Shown: positions 11,476-22,689 of the stretch, one piece after another
How the letters are laid out: every line of letters starts with the position of its first letter
How positions within the stretch are numbered: position 1 is the stretch's first letter
Origin: Oegoconia quadripuncta
Taxonomy: Eukaryota; Arthropoda; Insecta; Lepidoptera; Autostichidae
Direction of reading: 5' to 3'
DNA: 64,000 nt
Assembly (NCBI GenBank): GCA_949316235.1
Contig: OX438747.1
Location: 30,818,618 to 30,882,617 of the forward strand
Made by a program: the position numbers and the translations under genes
Notes under the pieces: model-generated
The model's input: only the letters and a program-made list of their open reading frames with translations
Told to the model about the DNA's origin: nothing
The model's database searches: none

Positions 11476-11720
11476 GACCTGTTTGGTGTAGTGGTTAGCA
11501 ACTCTGACCATGAACCTTGACTGACTGAAATGACCTTCGAATCTCGCTAGAAAGAAAGAAAGAAAAAGTACCTATTTATTCGGTGTCACATATCGTAAAC
11601 TAAACAATAATCTTTAATTCTAGCAAAATATACATATGTATATGTGGCACCTGTTTATGTATAGAGGCATATGTTTGTGTGCTGAATACGGACATGTGTA
11701 CCAGAGTTATTATTATTATA
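11476..11720 (+). repeat. Diverged SINE family A head and body
   Basis: GACGACCTGTTTGGTGTAGT GGTTAG starts at 11476. A (GAAA)n tract and unrelated bases interrupt it. The body resumes at about 11660 with GCATATGTTTGTGTGCTGAA and ACGGACATGTGTACC. Confidence 0.55.
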
Positions 11721-11824
11721 GACGAGCAGCATTACTGCTGGTATGTCTATGTCACAGTGTTGGAAGAGTTCACATTGTTCATTATGTTGTTATTCAGTCA
11801 TTATTTAAGTCATCACTAGTTTTT

Positions 11825-12062
11825 TTTAAATTTATCCAATCTATTCTTGAACGAATTCGCTGATTGGGCGGACACAACCTCTTCCGGCAGCTTATTCCAG
11901 GCCAACAACGCGGTTGCTCAGAAAGTGATGGGCGACATTGATGTCAGCGTGAGTGCGGCTTATTCGCAGGGCGTGTCCTCGTAACGGTCGTATCTTTCAT
12001 CCTGAATTATGTCGTGCAAGTGAGGCAGGTTGTATTTATAGGTGAGAATTTTGAATGTCTCG
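11825..12062 (-). pseudogene. Non-LTR retrotransposon ORF2 C-terminal fragment
   Basis: On the minus strand the translation reads ETFKILTYKYNLPHLHDIIQ-like, then DERYDRYEDTP, then a WNKLPEEVVSAQS..SFKNRLDK tail, a familiar LINE reverse-transcriptase C-terminus. At least one stop or shift breaks it. Confidence 0.6.
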
Positions 12063-12225
12063 ATGAGTTATGTATGTTTTCATTTATAATAAGTATTTAT
12101 TTACAAAAAAAAATGTATATAGTATATCAACCATCTGGTATCCCCAACACAAGCCTATAGTTGCTTACTGTGGAACTAGATGGCGCTGTGTGTATGTCTA
12201 AGGACATTTATTATTGCAGCTCGCA
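12063..12225 (+). repeat. SINE family A, 3' part
   Basis: Starts in TGTATGTTTTCATTTATAAT and ends with CAACTAGATGGCGCTGTGTG-like tail and ATTTATT. It abuts the LINE fragment. Confidence 0.7.
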
Positions 12226-12580
12226 AGTTTCATGACTTTGGGAACGCGACAATGAAATGCGTATATCAACAACGACGCAGTACAGTCGCACCGCACACTG
12301 TGGACACGCACTAATCTTCCCGACATCACATATCCGACAGCCAGTGTTGCCAGATGTACCGCTTTTTCACATTTTACAACGCCTTATTTACCATGGATTT
12401 ACCTACGCGGTTCGGCTTTTTTCAAATCTGCTTACGAACAAACAGTTAAAAATATCTATAGTGCGTATGAATTGAGAGAGCAAAGTCGTGAATGTTAGTA
12501 AGAAAATACGCGTTTTTAAAGCATTTTCACATTTCTGATTTGACAACACTGCTGATAGCGTAACGCAGCGCTCACCTAGG

Positions 12581-12900
12581 CCCGTATTAATAAACCAATA
12601 TCAATACAAGTCTTGAGGCTGTACCGATATGCGTAAGAAGTTGGCGCTATCTCAGGCTCCGTGCTAATTTATACAAATTTTGAGGTCTACTCAGCTGAGA
12701 TCATTTCTCAAGTATTCGCCTCAGCGGCGAATGAATGATAGTCTTGAGTTTCGTTTATTAATACGTGAAACTCGGCGCATCTCAAGTGAGTACTGCCTGA
12801 CTATGCACGTGCTTTTCAGATCTCAAGTTAAGTTTATTAATCAACACATTTACTTGAGACCGATCACAAGACTGTTCTCAATTGAAAATGGTTTATAAAT
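12581..12900. mobile_element. MITE family F (GGCCCGTATTAATAAACC ends), right end lost
   Basis: Left end AGGCCCGTATTAATAAACC. The body with TCTTGAGGCTG, CTCAGCTGAGATC, CGAATGA and GAAACTCGGCGCA is the inverse of the copies at 18891-19206, 47575-47917 and 49386-49677. The right end stops in GGTTTATAAAT without the terminal GGGCC. The element is a chain of short CTCAAG/CTTGAG palindromes. Confidence 0.75.
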
Positions 12901-13185
12901 ATGAGCACTACACTCGAAGGGTTACCATATAGTCGTGCCGTCAACTGTACTTCAAGTCTTACGTAAGTGTCCACGGGGCAAGCTAATATTTACTTTATCA
13001 ATAGCGCATCGTCAATTTATCACTTAGCTACGAAGAAGCACGTCCATTCAAAGCCATTTATAGATTGTTCCTTATAGTACCTAGGTATAATATTTTTTAT
13101 TCCCCGGTAAAGAGGAAAAGGGTTATATTAGTTACATAAATTGAAAATGAGGAACTAATTATCCAATTACAGGTCGCGGCTTCTA

Positions 13186-13382
13186 TCCCAGCGGTTTGGT
13201 TCGTGGTAATAGGGCATTTTTAAAATGTCCGCCTGGCTAGCTACAAGTCTTATCTAAGTCTGCCGTCAAGCAATGTTAATAGTATTATTATTACATAATA
13301 ATATGGAGATGGGGGATGGGAAGCACGCTTCCACCTTTGGCTTCATACCACTTAACGTCAGGTGTGATTGAGGTCAAGTGTG
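13186..13382 (+). repeat. SINE family D, partial
   Basis: Shows GGTCGCGGCTTCTATCCCAG and GGCATTTTTAAAATGTCCGC, then jumps to the CTTCCACCTTTGGCTTCAT.. 3' part; the middle is deleted. Confidence 0.7.
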
Positions 13383-13384
13383 AA

Positions 13385-13622
13385 ATGTAATTCGTGTAAT
13401 TCCTGGTGACGCCACTCCTGTATACGAACAACTTTCCACTAAGAACCATTATAGCCGAAAATTGTTCGATTTCCATACTAAAAGAGGTTTCATAGTGATT
13501 TAATTTGCATGGGTAATCGAAAATATTTTGATCGAATTCGGCTATGGTTCCTTGGGGAAAGGTGTTCGTAATCAAGAGTGGCGTCACCAGTTAATGGGAA
13601 GTACACGAATTCAAATTCACCC
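13385..13622. mobile_element. Foldback MITE (family K)
   Basis: Arms with AATTCGTGTAATTCC, TGGTGACGCCACTC, ACGAACACCTTTCC and ACCATAGCCGAA mirror each other around a TTTAATTTGCATGGG centre, ending CACCCTGTATA. Fragments of the same family lie at 28388-28505, 29010-29065, 29405-29495 and 34680-34790. Confidence 0.7.
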
Positions 13623-14003
13623 TGTATAAATGAAAAACATCCATAACTCGGGAACAGTCTGTATTCATCATACAAACACCCCTAGCGGGATTCGAGGATT
13701 GAAAAGTCATCGAAACCGCTGAACAGGGATTCTATTACCTACATAATTTCATCGTTATCGTCATCGGTTTCGTTCTGACATATGATTGGTTGGCTCATTG
13801 TTCGCTCGGCAATTTGACGGTTTCTTATTGGTCAATAATCGATAACGATACCGATGAATTTATATAATTTAAGGGCAGATTTAGAAAGAAAGAAAGAAGT
13901 TTACATCGAACATAGTGAAGTGCAGACTAGTACGAGGTCACTCAAAAATCGTAACAATGTCCTAAGGGTTCGATGTAATATCTCGGGTTTAGATTGCTGT
14001 TTA

Positions 14004-14158
14004 GCCCAGGGAAAATACGGTAAAAAATTAAGCTTATAATATCTTAAAAATGCTTAATTTTTAGCAATTGTTACTACATTTACAACACTTTGTTAAATGT
14101 TTCAAGAAAATCGCGGTTATTCGTTTTTCCGAGGTCAAACCGTATTTTCCCTGGGCTA
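14004..14158. mobile_element. Small foldback element with 20-bp inverted repeats
   Basis: AGCCCAGGGAAAATACGG near 14004 is mirrored by CCGTATTTTCCCTGGGCT ending near 14158. The 110-bp interior is AT-rich and non-coding. Confidence 0.6.
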
Positions 14159-14324
14159 GTTAGGGTTGCCTCGATTCTGTAGCGCATCTGCCCCCGCAGC
14201 ATGACATCGTTTGTTATGCGCGACGTAAATCAAATCAATAGGTTTTATTTCGTAAGTTATAGGAATAACATTTGAAACCGTCATGACATACAGTTATCGC
14301 TCATTCACTAGGCAGTTTCCCCAG

Positions 14325-14760
14325 AGTTGAACGAGCAAGAAACTCAGGGGTTGCCCTTTTTAAATAAGTCAATACAATTACAAATTGAAATAATTGTTAA
14401 ATTTATGATTCGACAAAGAAAAATAAGAATAAAATATACTGGATATTGCCGAGCGATTCATGTCCACGCATTCTTATCACACAGATAGTCATACAATTTT
14501 ATAATAGCCTTTGGCACAGAGTTTCCGTTTAATGGTTGTTTTGAATTTAATTGTCTAATTGTGTAAAAATGTCTACCGGAACCTTAATACAAAAGCGTAT
14601 ACATTGTCCCTTGAATGACTTTGTATAAGTTACTGCTATGGACAGCAAGTTTATTTTTATATCTTGTGTTTACATTGTGTATTTCACAATTTTTCCTAAA
14701 CAAATGCAGATTCTTTCTTACGTACCTACATTAAGTTTTCGTAAATACATAAGAGTGGGT
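14325..14760 (-). pseudogene. Jockey/CR1-like LINE 3' end, decayed
   Basis: Minus-strand landmarks shared with 55050-55740 and 51118-51760: AGGTTCCGGTAGACATTTT-type codons for KVPxDI, KCxDYHxxxT-like spacing and the non-coding TGAGTTTCTTGCTCGTTC block before the 3' end. Stops interrupt it. Confidence 0.6.
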
Positions 14761-14789
14761 TAGTTGTATATTTCGTCCAAACGAATGAG

Positions 14790-15233
14790 CAGAACAAATA
14801 TTGGGTCTTTACCTATGAAATTGGAGTTTTTTTTCTTCGTTAATCATATGTACCAATTCCTGCGATTTTCAAAGCTATATCCAAATTTGTTTTTTATTTC
14901 GAAAATGGACTATTATTTCAAGGTTTCATATGAAACATTTTTAATTTCTGGGCTAAATCACATAATAAAAAAAATTTGAACAGAGCTCTTTTCATGTGCT
15001 TCCCATAATCATTTCTTAGATTCGCTGAAACTTTTATAAAGCGGTTACTTGTAAAAATTAACGCTGCCTACACTTAACTTAATGTTATCCGATAATACAA
15101 ACAAAGTTTAGCGAAATTTGGATTTGCCGTTCCCAAAAAAAAACAAAAATGTTTGTATGGAGAAAACAGTCTTAATAATTCTTCATACAAAACGCCAATT
15201 TCATAGGTAAGGACCAAATATTATCTCGCGCGA
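14790..15233. mobile_element. Mariner-like MITE, about 440 bp
   Basis: Ends TTGGGTCTTTACCTATGAAA and (complement) TTTGGTCCTTACCTATGAAA, each next to TA, fit a Tc1/mariner TIR with TA target. The interior has no transposase. A second copy with an internal tandem duplication is at 44395-45087. Confidence 0.65.
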
Positions 15234-15263
15234 CATAAACGTCCATTGCGGCTGTCATCTTAC

Positions 15264-15430
15264 TAGTGAATGATTGCAGAGACACGAACAGATGGTTTTC
15301 ACATCCTTTCCGGTACTGAGTCGTCAACGTGACAAAATGTCCAGTGGACGGATTCACTTCACTTTTTGGAGGTTTTATGGCTCCATCGTGTTTGACGATG
15401 ATTCTGCCAAAGTCAAGGTTGACAGAAATA
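15264..15430 (-). CDS. Unidentified internal exon-like segment
   Basis: A 167-nt stretch open in one frame, entered by a strong acceptor (TCCTGTTTTTCTCAG before 15430) and left by a donor A|GTAAGA at 15263. It encodes about 55 residues including ISVNLDFGRIIVKHDG, NPSTGHFVTLTTQY and GCENHLFVSLQSF. The composition looks like an ordinary folded protein, unlike the surrounding repeats. I do not recognise the family and found no partner exons nearby. The open frame runs further in both directions, so it could also be a fragment of an unknown transposon gene. Confidence 0.35.
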
Positions 15431-15959
15431 CTGAGAAAAACAGGATTAGGAATACCGGTGGATAGAACAAGATAAACAGAAAGAGAAAATAAATAAAGAC
15501 AGTTGAGAGTAGTTTTTTTGTTTTTTTTTTTGGCCTTTGTTATCGTGCCATATTGACACAATAAATTCTGCCAATGACAACGTAGAGGAAAAGTCACGGG
15601 AAAGAATGACCGGTCTAATGAGTCCTCGTTTTATTTTATTATCTTCACCCTTCACCGTCAACAAATAAATAAGTAAATATTATTATTACACATAAAAATA
15701 GAACAATCACAGTGACATAGCACAGACAGACACATGACAAAACGCACAATTTAGACATTTATGTACCTACTTAAAGTTTTATCTCCATTTCCGAAATATA
15801 TTTACACAAATATTTGTTAACAATGGGAGAGTCGAGAGTACTGTTTAATGGTCATAAAGTACGAGTGTCAAAGCGTACAAATGTCAAAACGAACGAACGA
15901 ACGAACGAAATGGCATCGTACGCAATTTAGTATCCCTGTCATGCTACGCGGGCAGGGCC

Positions 15960-16130
15960 GCAATATTTAATGTAACTATTATTACAATTGCGAAAGTTTG
16001 GATGTTCATTTGCGAAAGTTTGGATGTTCATTTGCGAAAGTTTGGATGTTCATTTGTTGCTCAATCACGGCGTAACGGATAAACAGATTTGGATAACTGT
16101 CCAATTTTGTATTGTTGCATATAGTATAAT
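15960..16130 (+). mobile_element. Helitron-like 5' fragment with 22-bp triplication
   Basis: Resembles the Lep1-type start (TAACTATTATTACAATTGCGAAAG) and continues TGCTCAATCACGGCGTAACG GATAAACAGATTTGGAT. The segment GCGAAAGTTTGGATGTTCATTT is repeated three times in tandem (about 15987-16055). Confidence 0.65.
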
Positions 16131-16946
16131 GGTTCGAAGTTGGTAACACTCAACTTATTTTTAAAATAGGGTAAAATATAATAAAAGTTCAATTTGGATC
16201 GCGGGAGTGAATCGGCGGTTTCCACCAACGCGGACACACGGCTTGTCGGTTTTCTTAGAAGTTCCTTCTAAAAAGTATATTTGTTACCACCTTTCGCCAC
16301 GAATTGCTGCTGAAGGCTGCTCAACCCTAGCTTCGAACCCATACAATCTCCCAGGAGAAAGGTAACATAGGCGATCTCGAGGTAAGTCCAGCTGGCCTTC
16401 AAAGAGAGAGCTGAAGGTACCTACCACCTCTGTGGAGATCTTCGTTGGAGGGATCAAGCACCCTGGTGAGTCGCCTTTCTCCAAGCAATTCGTTTTATTA
16501 AATTAAAACTCCGCCCTTTTCGCTTATTGTTCGAACATACAGTCCACTTAATCGCCAACATTTTTGGTCCTTCGAGCCGGATATTTCATTTCATTGGTGA
16601 ATAGGTAGAACATACCCCGGATTATAACATGTGATATTATTAAGGATAGTTTTGGGAGGGTATTAAAATAAGGTATACAATTGAATAATCATTTTTATAT
16701 ATTAATTCTTTCACATTAATACAAACTATGATAACGGGCGTTATATCTAATCATTCATAGGCCACACTGGATAGATAAACAAATAATACAAAGATAATTA
16801 ACTAATTTAGTAATTCTCATATCACTTACCTAACCAATAACAAGAACTAAATGGTAACAATTTTAACCCAAATAGACACCCATAGGACATTGAGGGTAAA
16901 AAATCTTTTATACCGGGTGAGTTTTTTTACCCTAAGGATAAAAAAA

Positions 16947-17262
16947 TAGGGCATTTTTTATGCATTACGGGTTAGTACTTGACCTCAATCACACCCACAC
17001 CTTATGTTAAGTGAAGATGAGGTCGAAGCGTACTGACTCGAAAATCCCCAACACATTTGAGGGGCTTGGCTATCTTATCTCTGACAACCGGAACACAACA
17101 ATGCTTTTAACATTGCTGCTTCGCGGCAGATTTAGGTAAGATGGTGGTAGCTAACCAGGCGGACATTTAAAATGCCCTACCACCAACCAAACCGAGAACT
17201 TAAACATGTACCCCGCTGGGGATCGAACCCAATGTTGTTTACATTGAGCTACGGAGGTTTTA
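16947..17262 (-). repeat. SINE family D with internal deletion near box B
   Basis: T-run and GGGTTAGTACTTGACCTCAA tail on the left, head remnant GAGCTACGGAGG on the right. About 16 bp around the usual CGACCTCCGAATCGTAAAC are missing. Confidence 0.75.
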
Positions 17263-17264
17263 TT

Positions 17265-18730
17265 AGGTAAGTGAAATAGAAGGTATTGGCATAGGTAGTT
17301 TAAATTTCTTTTCATTTACAAAACCGGCATCGAATAAACCGTTGTGTTATTTAAATAAACCGTTGTGTTAGGTTAGGGGTAACACGATAGGAACCCTACG
17401 AATCCCGCCAGTTGCGTATTCAGGTAGTTCAATTTTTTTTATCAAAGTCGCACGCGCCGGACTGATATTGATATGCGACTGGCGGGACTCGATTCGGATG
17501 CGATTTATTTATTTAATTTAATCATGTAATTGTGTGGAATAGGCCACAAACGCGACCGTCAAATGACACAATTAAGGTTTATTAAATGTTGGTTTTGAAA
17601 AAAAAAAAAATCACCTATGCCAATAACTTCTATTTCACTTACCTTATTACTTACCCTATTTTTTCCTTACGGTAAAAAAACTCACCCGGTATTTCATATT
17701 CCCATTTGTATGGACTATAAAGATCTTCGATCGCCATTATACAATTATAAATATAGTATAGTATTTGTATGTCGCAGGTCAATTACAAAATTAGGCAGAC
17801 CATGAAGGACCTTATAAAATGATATATCGACGTTTTAATTGGAACCTAAGCACTTCGTGAAGCTAACGCACGTATTTTTACATTTACTGGTGTCAAGCCT
17901 AACGTATCCCGTCGTCAAAGATCCGTGACGTTAGTCATTGTTTATCTATTGTATTTAGTATATGATAAATGATTAGTTAATAAATGAGTGAGTTTTTTTC
18001 GTCCCGTGGGTTTCTTGCGCAGCTTCTTTTGCCACAGATGATTTCCCTTTCCGAAGCGGTAGTACCTAGCTTGGACATACCGACTTACAAATAAATGCAA
18101 TAAACCTTTTTTATTGCCAGTAGGTTTAAATTAACATTCATCAAATGATATCTTGTAGCTTACGTTGAAATAAATGCTTGAAGTTTGCTTGAAGTGGTAA
18201 CACAGTTAGCCAATACACCGATGCACTTTAAACAATCAGACTACGTTAGTTAAGGACCTGACAAATGCCATTTCATAACACACTTAGGCCCTTAGTGGTT
18301 TGCCCAAGTTTACGATCTTCTACGACAGAATTATTGACACACCAAATTTTTATCACCGCATAATAGATTTCAGACATTTTTAAATTGCAAATTGCAATTA
18401 ATCAAAAACCTTATTACATTATACATAAGTATCTAAAATACGATTTGCATTGCACTGATATTCGTTGTACTTTTTAATTTTTAAAAAGTTTACAAGACCC
18501 TTATTAAAATTCTCTAAACACCAAGTGTTATTACACCTTCACCAGTTCACCCATCACATCACACATTACACTAGTATAAAAAAATTTTAATAGAAAAGAC
18601 AAGATCCGGAATCGCATTCATAATATATGGGGTTTTTTTACACTTATTTTACTCTATTTATTATGACGTGAATCAAACGCTTAGTCGTTACAAATTTATA
18701 TGATTTTTTTACAGAAATAAGGCATTTCTG
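17265..18730. other. No gene recognised
   Basis: AT-rich stretch. It holds a GCACGCGCCGGACTGATATT..GCGACTGGCGGG piece related to 4210-4340 and a duplicated AATAAACCGTTGTGTTA. Nothing else that I can support. Confidence 0.5.
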
Positions 18731-18734
18731 CAAG

Positions 18735-19365
18735 GCTACTACAACTTAGAGCGGTTCGAGTGAGAAAGAGTCGCGCGCGACATGGTCTCAGTCTCTTGCA
18801 GCTGATTCACTGTCGCTTGACAGCTGTCAACTTGACCGCCAATCGGCTTTGAGAGATGTAGGCTATGTCGCACGCGACTCTATGGCCCGTATTAATAAAC
18901 CATTCTCAAGATTGAGAGGAGTCTTGTGATCGGTCTCAAGTAAACGTGTTGATTAATAAACCTTACTTGAGACCTGAAACGCACGTGCATACTCAATCAG
19001 TACTCACTTGAGAGGTGCGCGTATTAATAAACGAAACTCAAGACTATCACACATTCGCCGCTGAGGCGAATTCTTGAGAAGTGATCTCAGCTGAGTAGAC
19101 CTCAACATTGGTTTAGCACGTAGCTTAAGATAGCGTCAACTGTTTAAGACGCATCTCGGGTGATACAGCCTCAAGACTTGTATTGAGATTGATTTATTAA
19201 TACGGGCCTTAGAGCGATTCGAGTGAGAAAGAGTCGCGCGCCACATGGTTTCAAGTCTCTTGCAGCTGATTCACAGTCGCTCGACAGCTGTCAACTTGAG
19301 CGCCAATCGGCTTTGAGAGATCACGGTAAGAGGTCACTCGAGTCGCGTCAAGTTGTAGTAGCCCT
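18735..19365. mobile_element. Two MITE family G copies in tandem, interrupted by MITE family F
   Basis: 18735-18890 and 19207-19365 are two copies of the G element: CTACTACAACTTAGAGCG.., TCGAGTGAGAAAGAGTCGCG, GCAGCTGATTCAC.GTCGCT, ending ..AAGTTGTAGTAGCC. The first lacks its right end and the second its left end. The F element (GGCCCGTATTAATAAACC ... GGTTTATTAATACGGGCC type ends, 18891-19206) sits exactly at the junction. An intact G copy is at 47163-47345. Confidence 0.7.
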
Positions 19366-19429
19366 GCAGTTCTAGTGTACAGGTAACCATCAACTGCATC
19401 ATCACGACTTGTTGTTCGACATGAACCGG

Positions 19430-19620
19430 GATTTTTCTTATAATTAACTGGATACGCGTTTGACCACAATATCACCTGATGGAAAGTGACGATGTGACTC
19501 AGTAGATGCCTGTTCAATGCACCCTGCTCTTGAAGATCCCAAGGTTGTAGGATTCAGAAAAGCCTGACACCCCAGAAGGGAGATCCGTACCTTGGCTGTT
19601 CGCATTATGAATGAAGAGTC
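19430..19620 (-). mobile_element. LINE 3' end
   Basis: Plus strand shows the complement of a common lepidopteran LINE tail: ATATCACCTGATGGAAAGTG ACGATG, TGCCTGTTCAATGCACCC, TTGAAGATCCCAAGG. A shorter piece of the same tail is at 27550-27640. Confidence 0.6.
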
Positions 19621-20284
19621 GAACCGCTTAGATTAACTACATACGGGTCAGAATCCCCCCATAGTGGTCCCCAACCTTGACCACGTAAAATTTTGAAATT
19701 CGTTATATTTACGACTTGCGTAACTAAAGCATCATAATTCAACATGATGTAGTATAAATATTTTAAAGTAAGTAAATTTAAAAACTGCAATTAGGTAACA
19801 CTGTACCCTATTATTAACCTTTCTTTGAAACCCAATCGTGAGTATTGCCCTTAATATGGCGGGCTAAAAACTATATACAATCTGATATTTTTAAGGAAAC
19901 GTTTCGAAACAGTGTGTCTACAATTTTGAATGTAGGTGATCTCTTTGCAAAGGGAATGTCATTTACCATTACACATAACTATTACGAGAGCGTTTTCCTT
20001 AGAAAAATAAGATTATATAGGTATTATACATATTCTATTTGAGTTTTAAATTATAACAGATATCGTAAACAGATTTTATAATTAGTTATTTTAAATGAAA
20101 TGCCTTCTTTTGTTTGATATAAAATGTCGGCATAACAAAATTGCCTAGGCACTTTCGAAAAACGCTTATTTTACATAACGCCTACTTCATAATGTTGTGT
20201 GAATTATATTAATAAATTAAAGAGAGGACAACTTTTTTGAGCCTTTATTAGCGGCTTATTGTATCACATCTAGGGTGCAGCTAT

Positions 20285-20550
20285 ACAGGGTGTAACGGTT
20301 AAGTGTAGTCATATTTTAAGGGCTTGTTCTACCCATCAATACGAACAACTTTTACTATGGGGGCAACTTCGAAATCGCGAAAAAAAAATCAGCTGTTTCA
20401 TACATTGCATCGGGAGGTTATTGAAATTTTCTATGGAACAGCTCATTTTTTTTTCGCGATTTCGAAGTTGCCCCCATAGTAAAAGTTGTTCGTATTGATG
20501 GGTAGAATAAGCCCTTAAAATATGACTACACTTAACCGTTACACGGTGTA
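20285..20550. mobile_element. Perfectly folded MITE with about 105-bp arms
   Basis: Left arm AGGGTGTAACGGTTAAGTGT through GACCC-free text to GGGGGCAACTTCGAAATCGC and an A-run; the right arm is its complement with only a few mismatches. The loop of about 45 bp contains TACATTGCATCGGGAGG. The termini resemble those of 8174-8986. Confidence 0.85.
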
Positions 20551-20983
20551 TATTACACATAAATATATTATATTCTAAAAATAACACCATGTAATAGGTA
20601 GGTATATTTTGATACCTATTTGATTTCCGTTAAGATGCAAAATAGCATTTTAGACAACTGCTCAAAAAAAGGCTCATTAAGCAGTCTCATAAACAATACT
20701 TTTTCTGCGATTATTTTCATAAGAGATAAAAACCTAATCACACGATTCGTAAAATAGACACATTATAATGACACTCGAAACTAAACTAAGTGATAATATC
20801 AATATATAAATAAAACATTAAACTGTTTCTACATATATGAAACTTTTGATTAAAAGTTATTTTGTTTATTGGTATCAGCGTCATATCCAGGATTGGGCAA
20901 AATGGGCCCGTGCTACGCGCGAGCCACTGGAGGTGCGATTACGATTTATTTTTATATAGTTAACTACAGTAGTTTTTACATAG

Positions 20984-21345
20984 TTAAAATTTTAGTACTT
21001 AATACTAAAAAGTATTTATTACGCACAGCAATTTTAGCAACATTGGTGTCGACTCGGTTGCACACGAACTAAACTAAAACCAGATTTAGACTGGTGCTGT
21101 CACGTTATATTGTTCCAGAGAAAAAAGACAGACACACTTTAAAATTAGTTTTAGTTTAGTTTGCGTACAACCGAATCGACACCATTGTCAATTGAGTATA
21201 AAATTGCACAAAAGGTGGCTTAAAGAAAAATTATAGAAAAATTTGCCTAAGCAACTGTGTTTAGTTACATACAAAAATAGGTAGGGCGCTAAATAAATAA
21301 TTGGGGGGCGCCAAACGAGGATAGTTGAATACTACGACCCCGATG
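20984..21345 (+). repeat. Direct repeat copy 1 (filled site)
   Basis: AAAATTTTAGTACTTAATAC, GTATTTATTAC, GCAATTTTAGCAACATTG, then the MITE 21046-21182, then TCAATTGAGTATAAAATTG.., GGTAGGGCGCTAAATAAATA and GGCGCCAAAC. The paralogue 21805-22042 lacks the MITE. Confidence 0.8.
21046..21182. mobile_element. MITE family I, 137 bp, with CATTG target duplication
   Basis: GTGTCGACTCGG... ...CCGAATCGACAC flanked on both sides by CATTG (21041-21045 and 21183-21187). The unfilled paralogue has a single CATTG (21879-21883). Confidence 0.85.
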
Positions 21346-21804
21346 GTATGGATGGATGGATGGATTGTAATTAGTAAGTTTCGAATGTTCAATGTGCATC
21401 CTATGTACCAATAATATTAAATACCTAATTGTGATGCTAAATTATAAAAATTCGGTAGGTATTTACGAATAAATTAGTAAATTCTTAGACAAAATATGTA
21501 CGAAACATTCATTTCGAACACAATACTTTAGGTAGCCCTGTATGGAATTTTTGGAATGGCTTTGAACGGGCCATATTCAGGCAAACACTGAGGCCTCAGG
21601 ATGCTTCAACCCGCATGCGAATTTGGTACACAGGTAGGAAGACCTCTGCTTGTACATAATCTAGGGTTTTCAACCGTGACATACAAAGTTTATTTATACA
21701 TGACATTTAATTTCGGAGTACCATAACAATTGAAGATTATTTAACTATCAAATCTCTAAGAAATATTGTGTCTTAAATTAAAGGAAGACCATGAAATCTA
21801 ATTT

Positions 21805-22042
21805 TTAAAATTTTAGTACTTAATACTAAAAAGTATTTATTACTTTGCTATATATATTATGCATAGCAATTTTAGCAACATTGTCAATTGAGTATAAAAT
21901 TGTACAAAAGGTGGCTTAAAGAAAATATAGAAAAATTTGCCTAAGCAACTGTTTTTAATTACATACAAAAATAGTTAGGTAGGGCGCTAAATAAATAATT
22001 GGAGGGCGCCAAACAAGGAGAGTTGAATACTACGACCTCTAT
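21805..22042 (+). repeat. Direct repeat copy 2 (empty site)
   Basis: Matches 20984-21345 at about 90 percent by eye but without the MITE, and with an extra TTTGCTATATATATTATG segment. No gene is seen in or around it. Confidence 0.8.
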
Positions 22043-22490
22043 TTAAATTCTCACACAAATCGAACTTAGATTTACAGTGTCAAAAGCTATGAATGCAGTA
22101 TTCTTTGTTTTGAAAATTAGGTCTTTCTCAAAATTTGAAGGACTTTCCGTTCAAATTCGATAGGTTTTGGATACCCTAATGTATAGGGTGTAATGCTAAA
22201 CCAAATCCGCATGCAGGTCAAAAACTTGTGCGACTACTCTAAACATGCTTTCACAGCTGACATTTAGAAATGGCATACCTACTTAACTTTGACATTGTTT
22301 ATTTGTCCATTGTTTACAAACATTTCTAAATAGGGCAGTATAGCACCTACCCACCCACTACCCAGCTCAACTAAATTTAATCATTGGATACAATAAAAAC
22401 GAGGTAACCAACAAAATGACGATTTTATATCACAGTAATAACACTAAAACTATTATGAAGGGTCCACATTACATGGTTTAATGCATTCAG

Positions 22491-22683
22491 CGTGCGAAAT
22501 GTAAGTTTTATCTCGTTTTTAACTTTACCATCGCGTTCGTGTTTACAAAAAAGTCTCTAAGAAAAAAATAGTTTTGCAAACTACCCGCTAGAGGCGCTGC
22601 ACATTTCTCCATACAAATCTTAACGTAAACGTGAACGCGGTAGTAAAGTTAAATCGAAACAAAACACACACTCCGCCCTCTGT
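22491..22683. mobile_element. MITE family H
   Basis: CGTGCGAAATGTAAGTTTTA TCTCG..ACTTTACCATCGCG on the left, mirrored by CGTAAACGTGAACGCGGTAG and AACACACACTCCGCCCTCTG on the right. Confidence 0.8.
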
Positions 22684-22689
22684 TTCGTC

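Noticed and set aside
12680..12898. 72-codon ORF
   Set aside because: Lies wholly within MITE F, whose palindromes leave several frames open.
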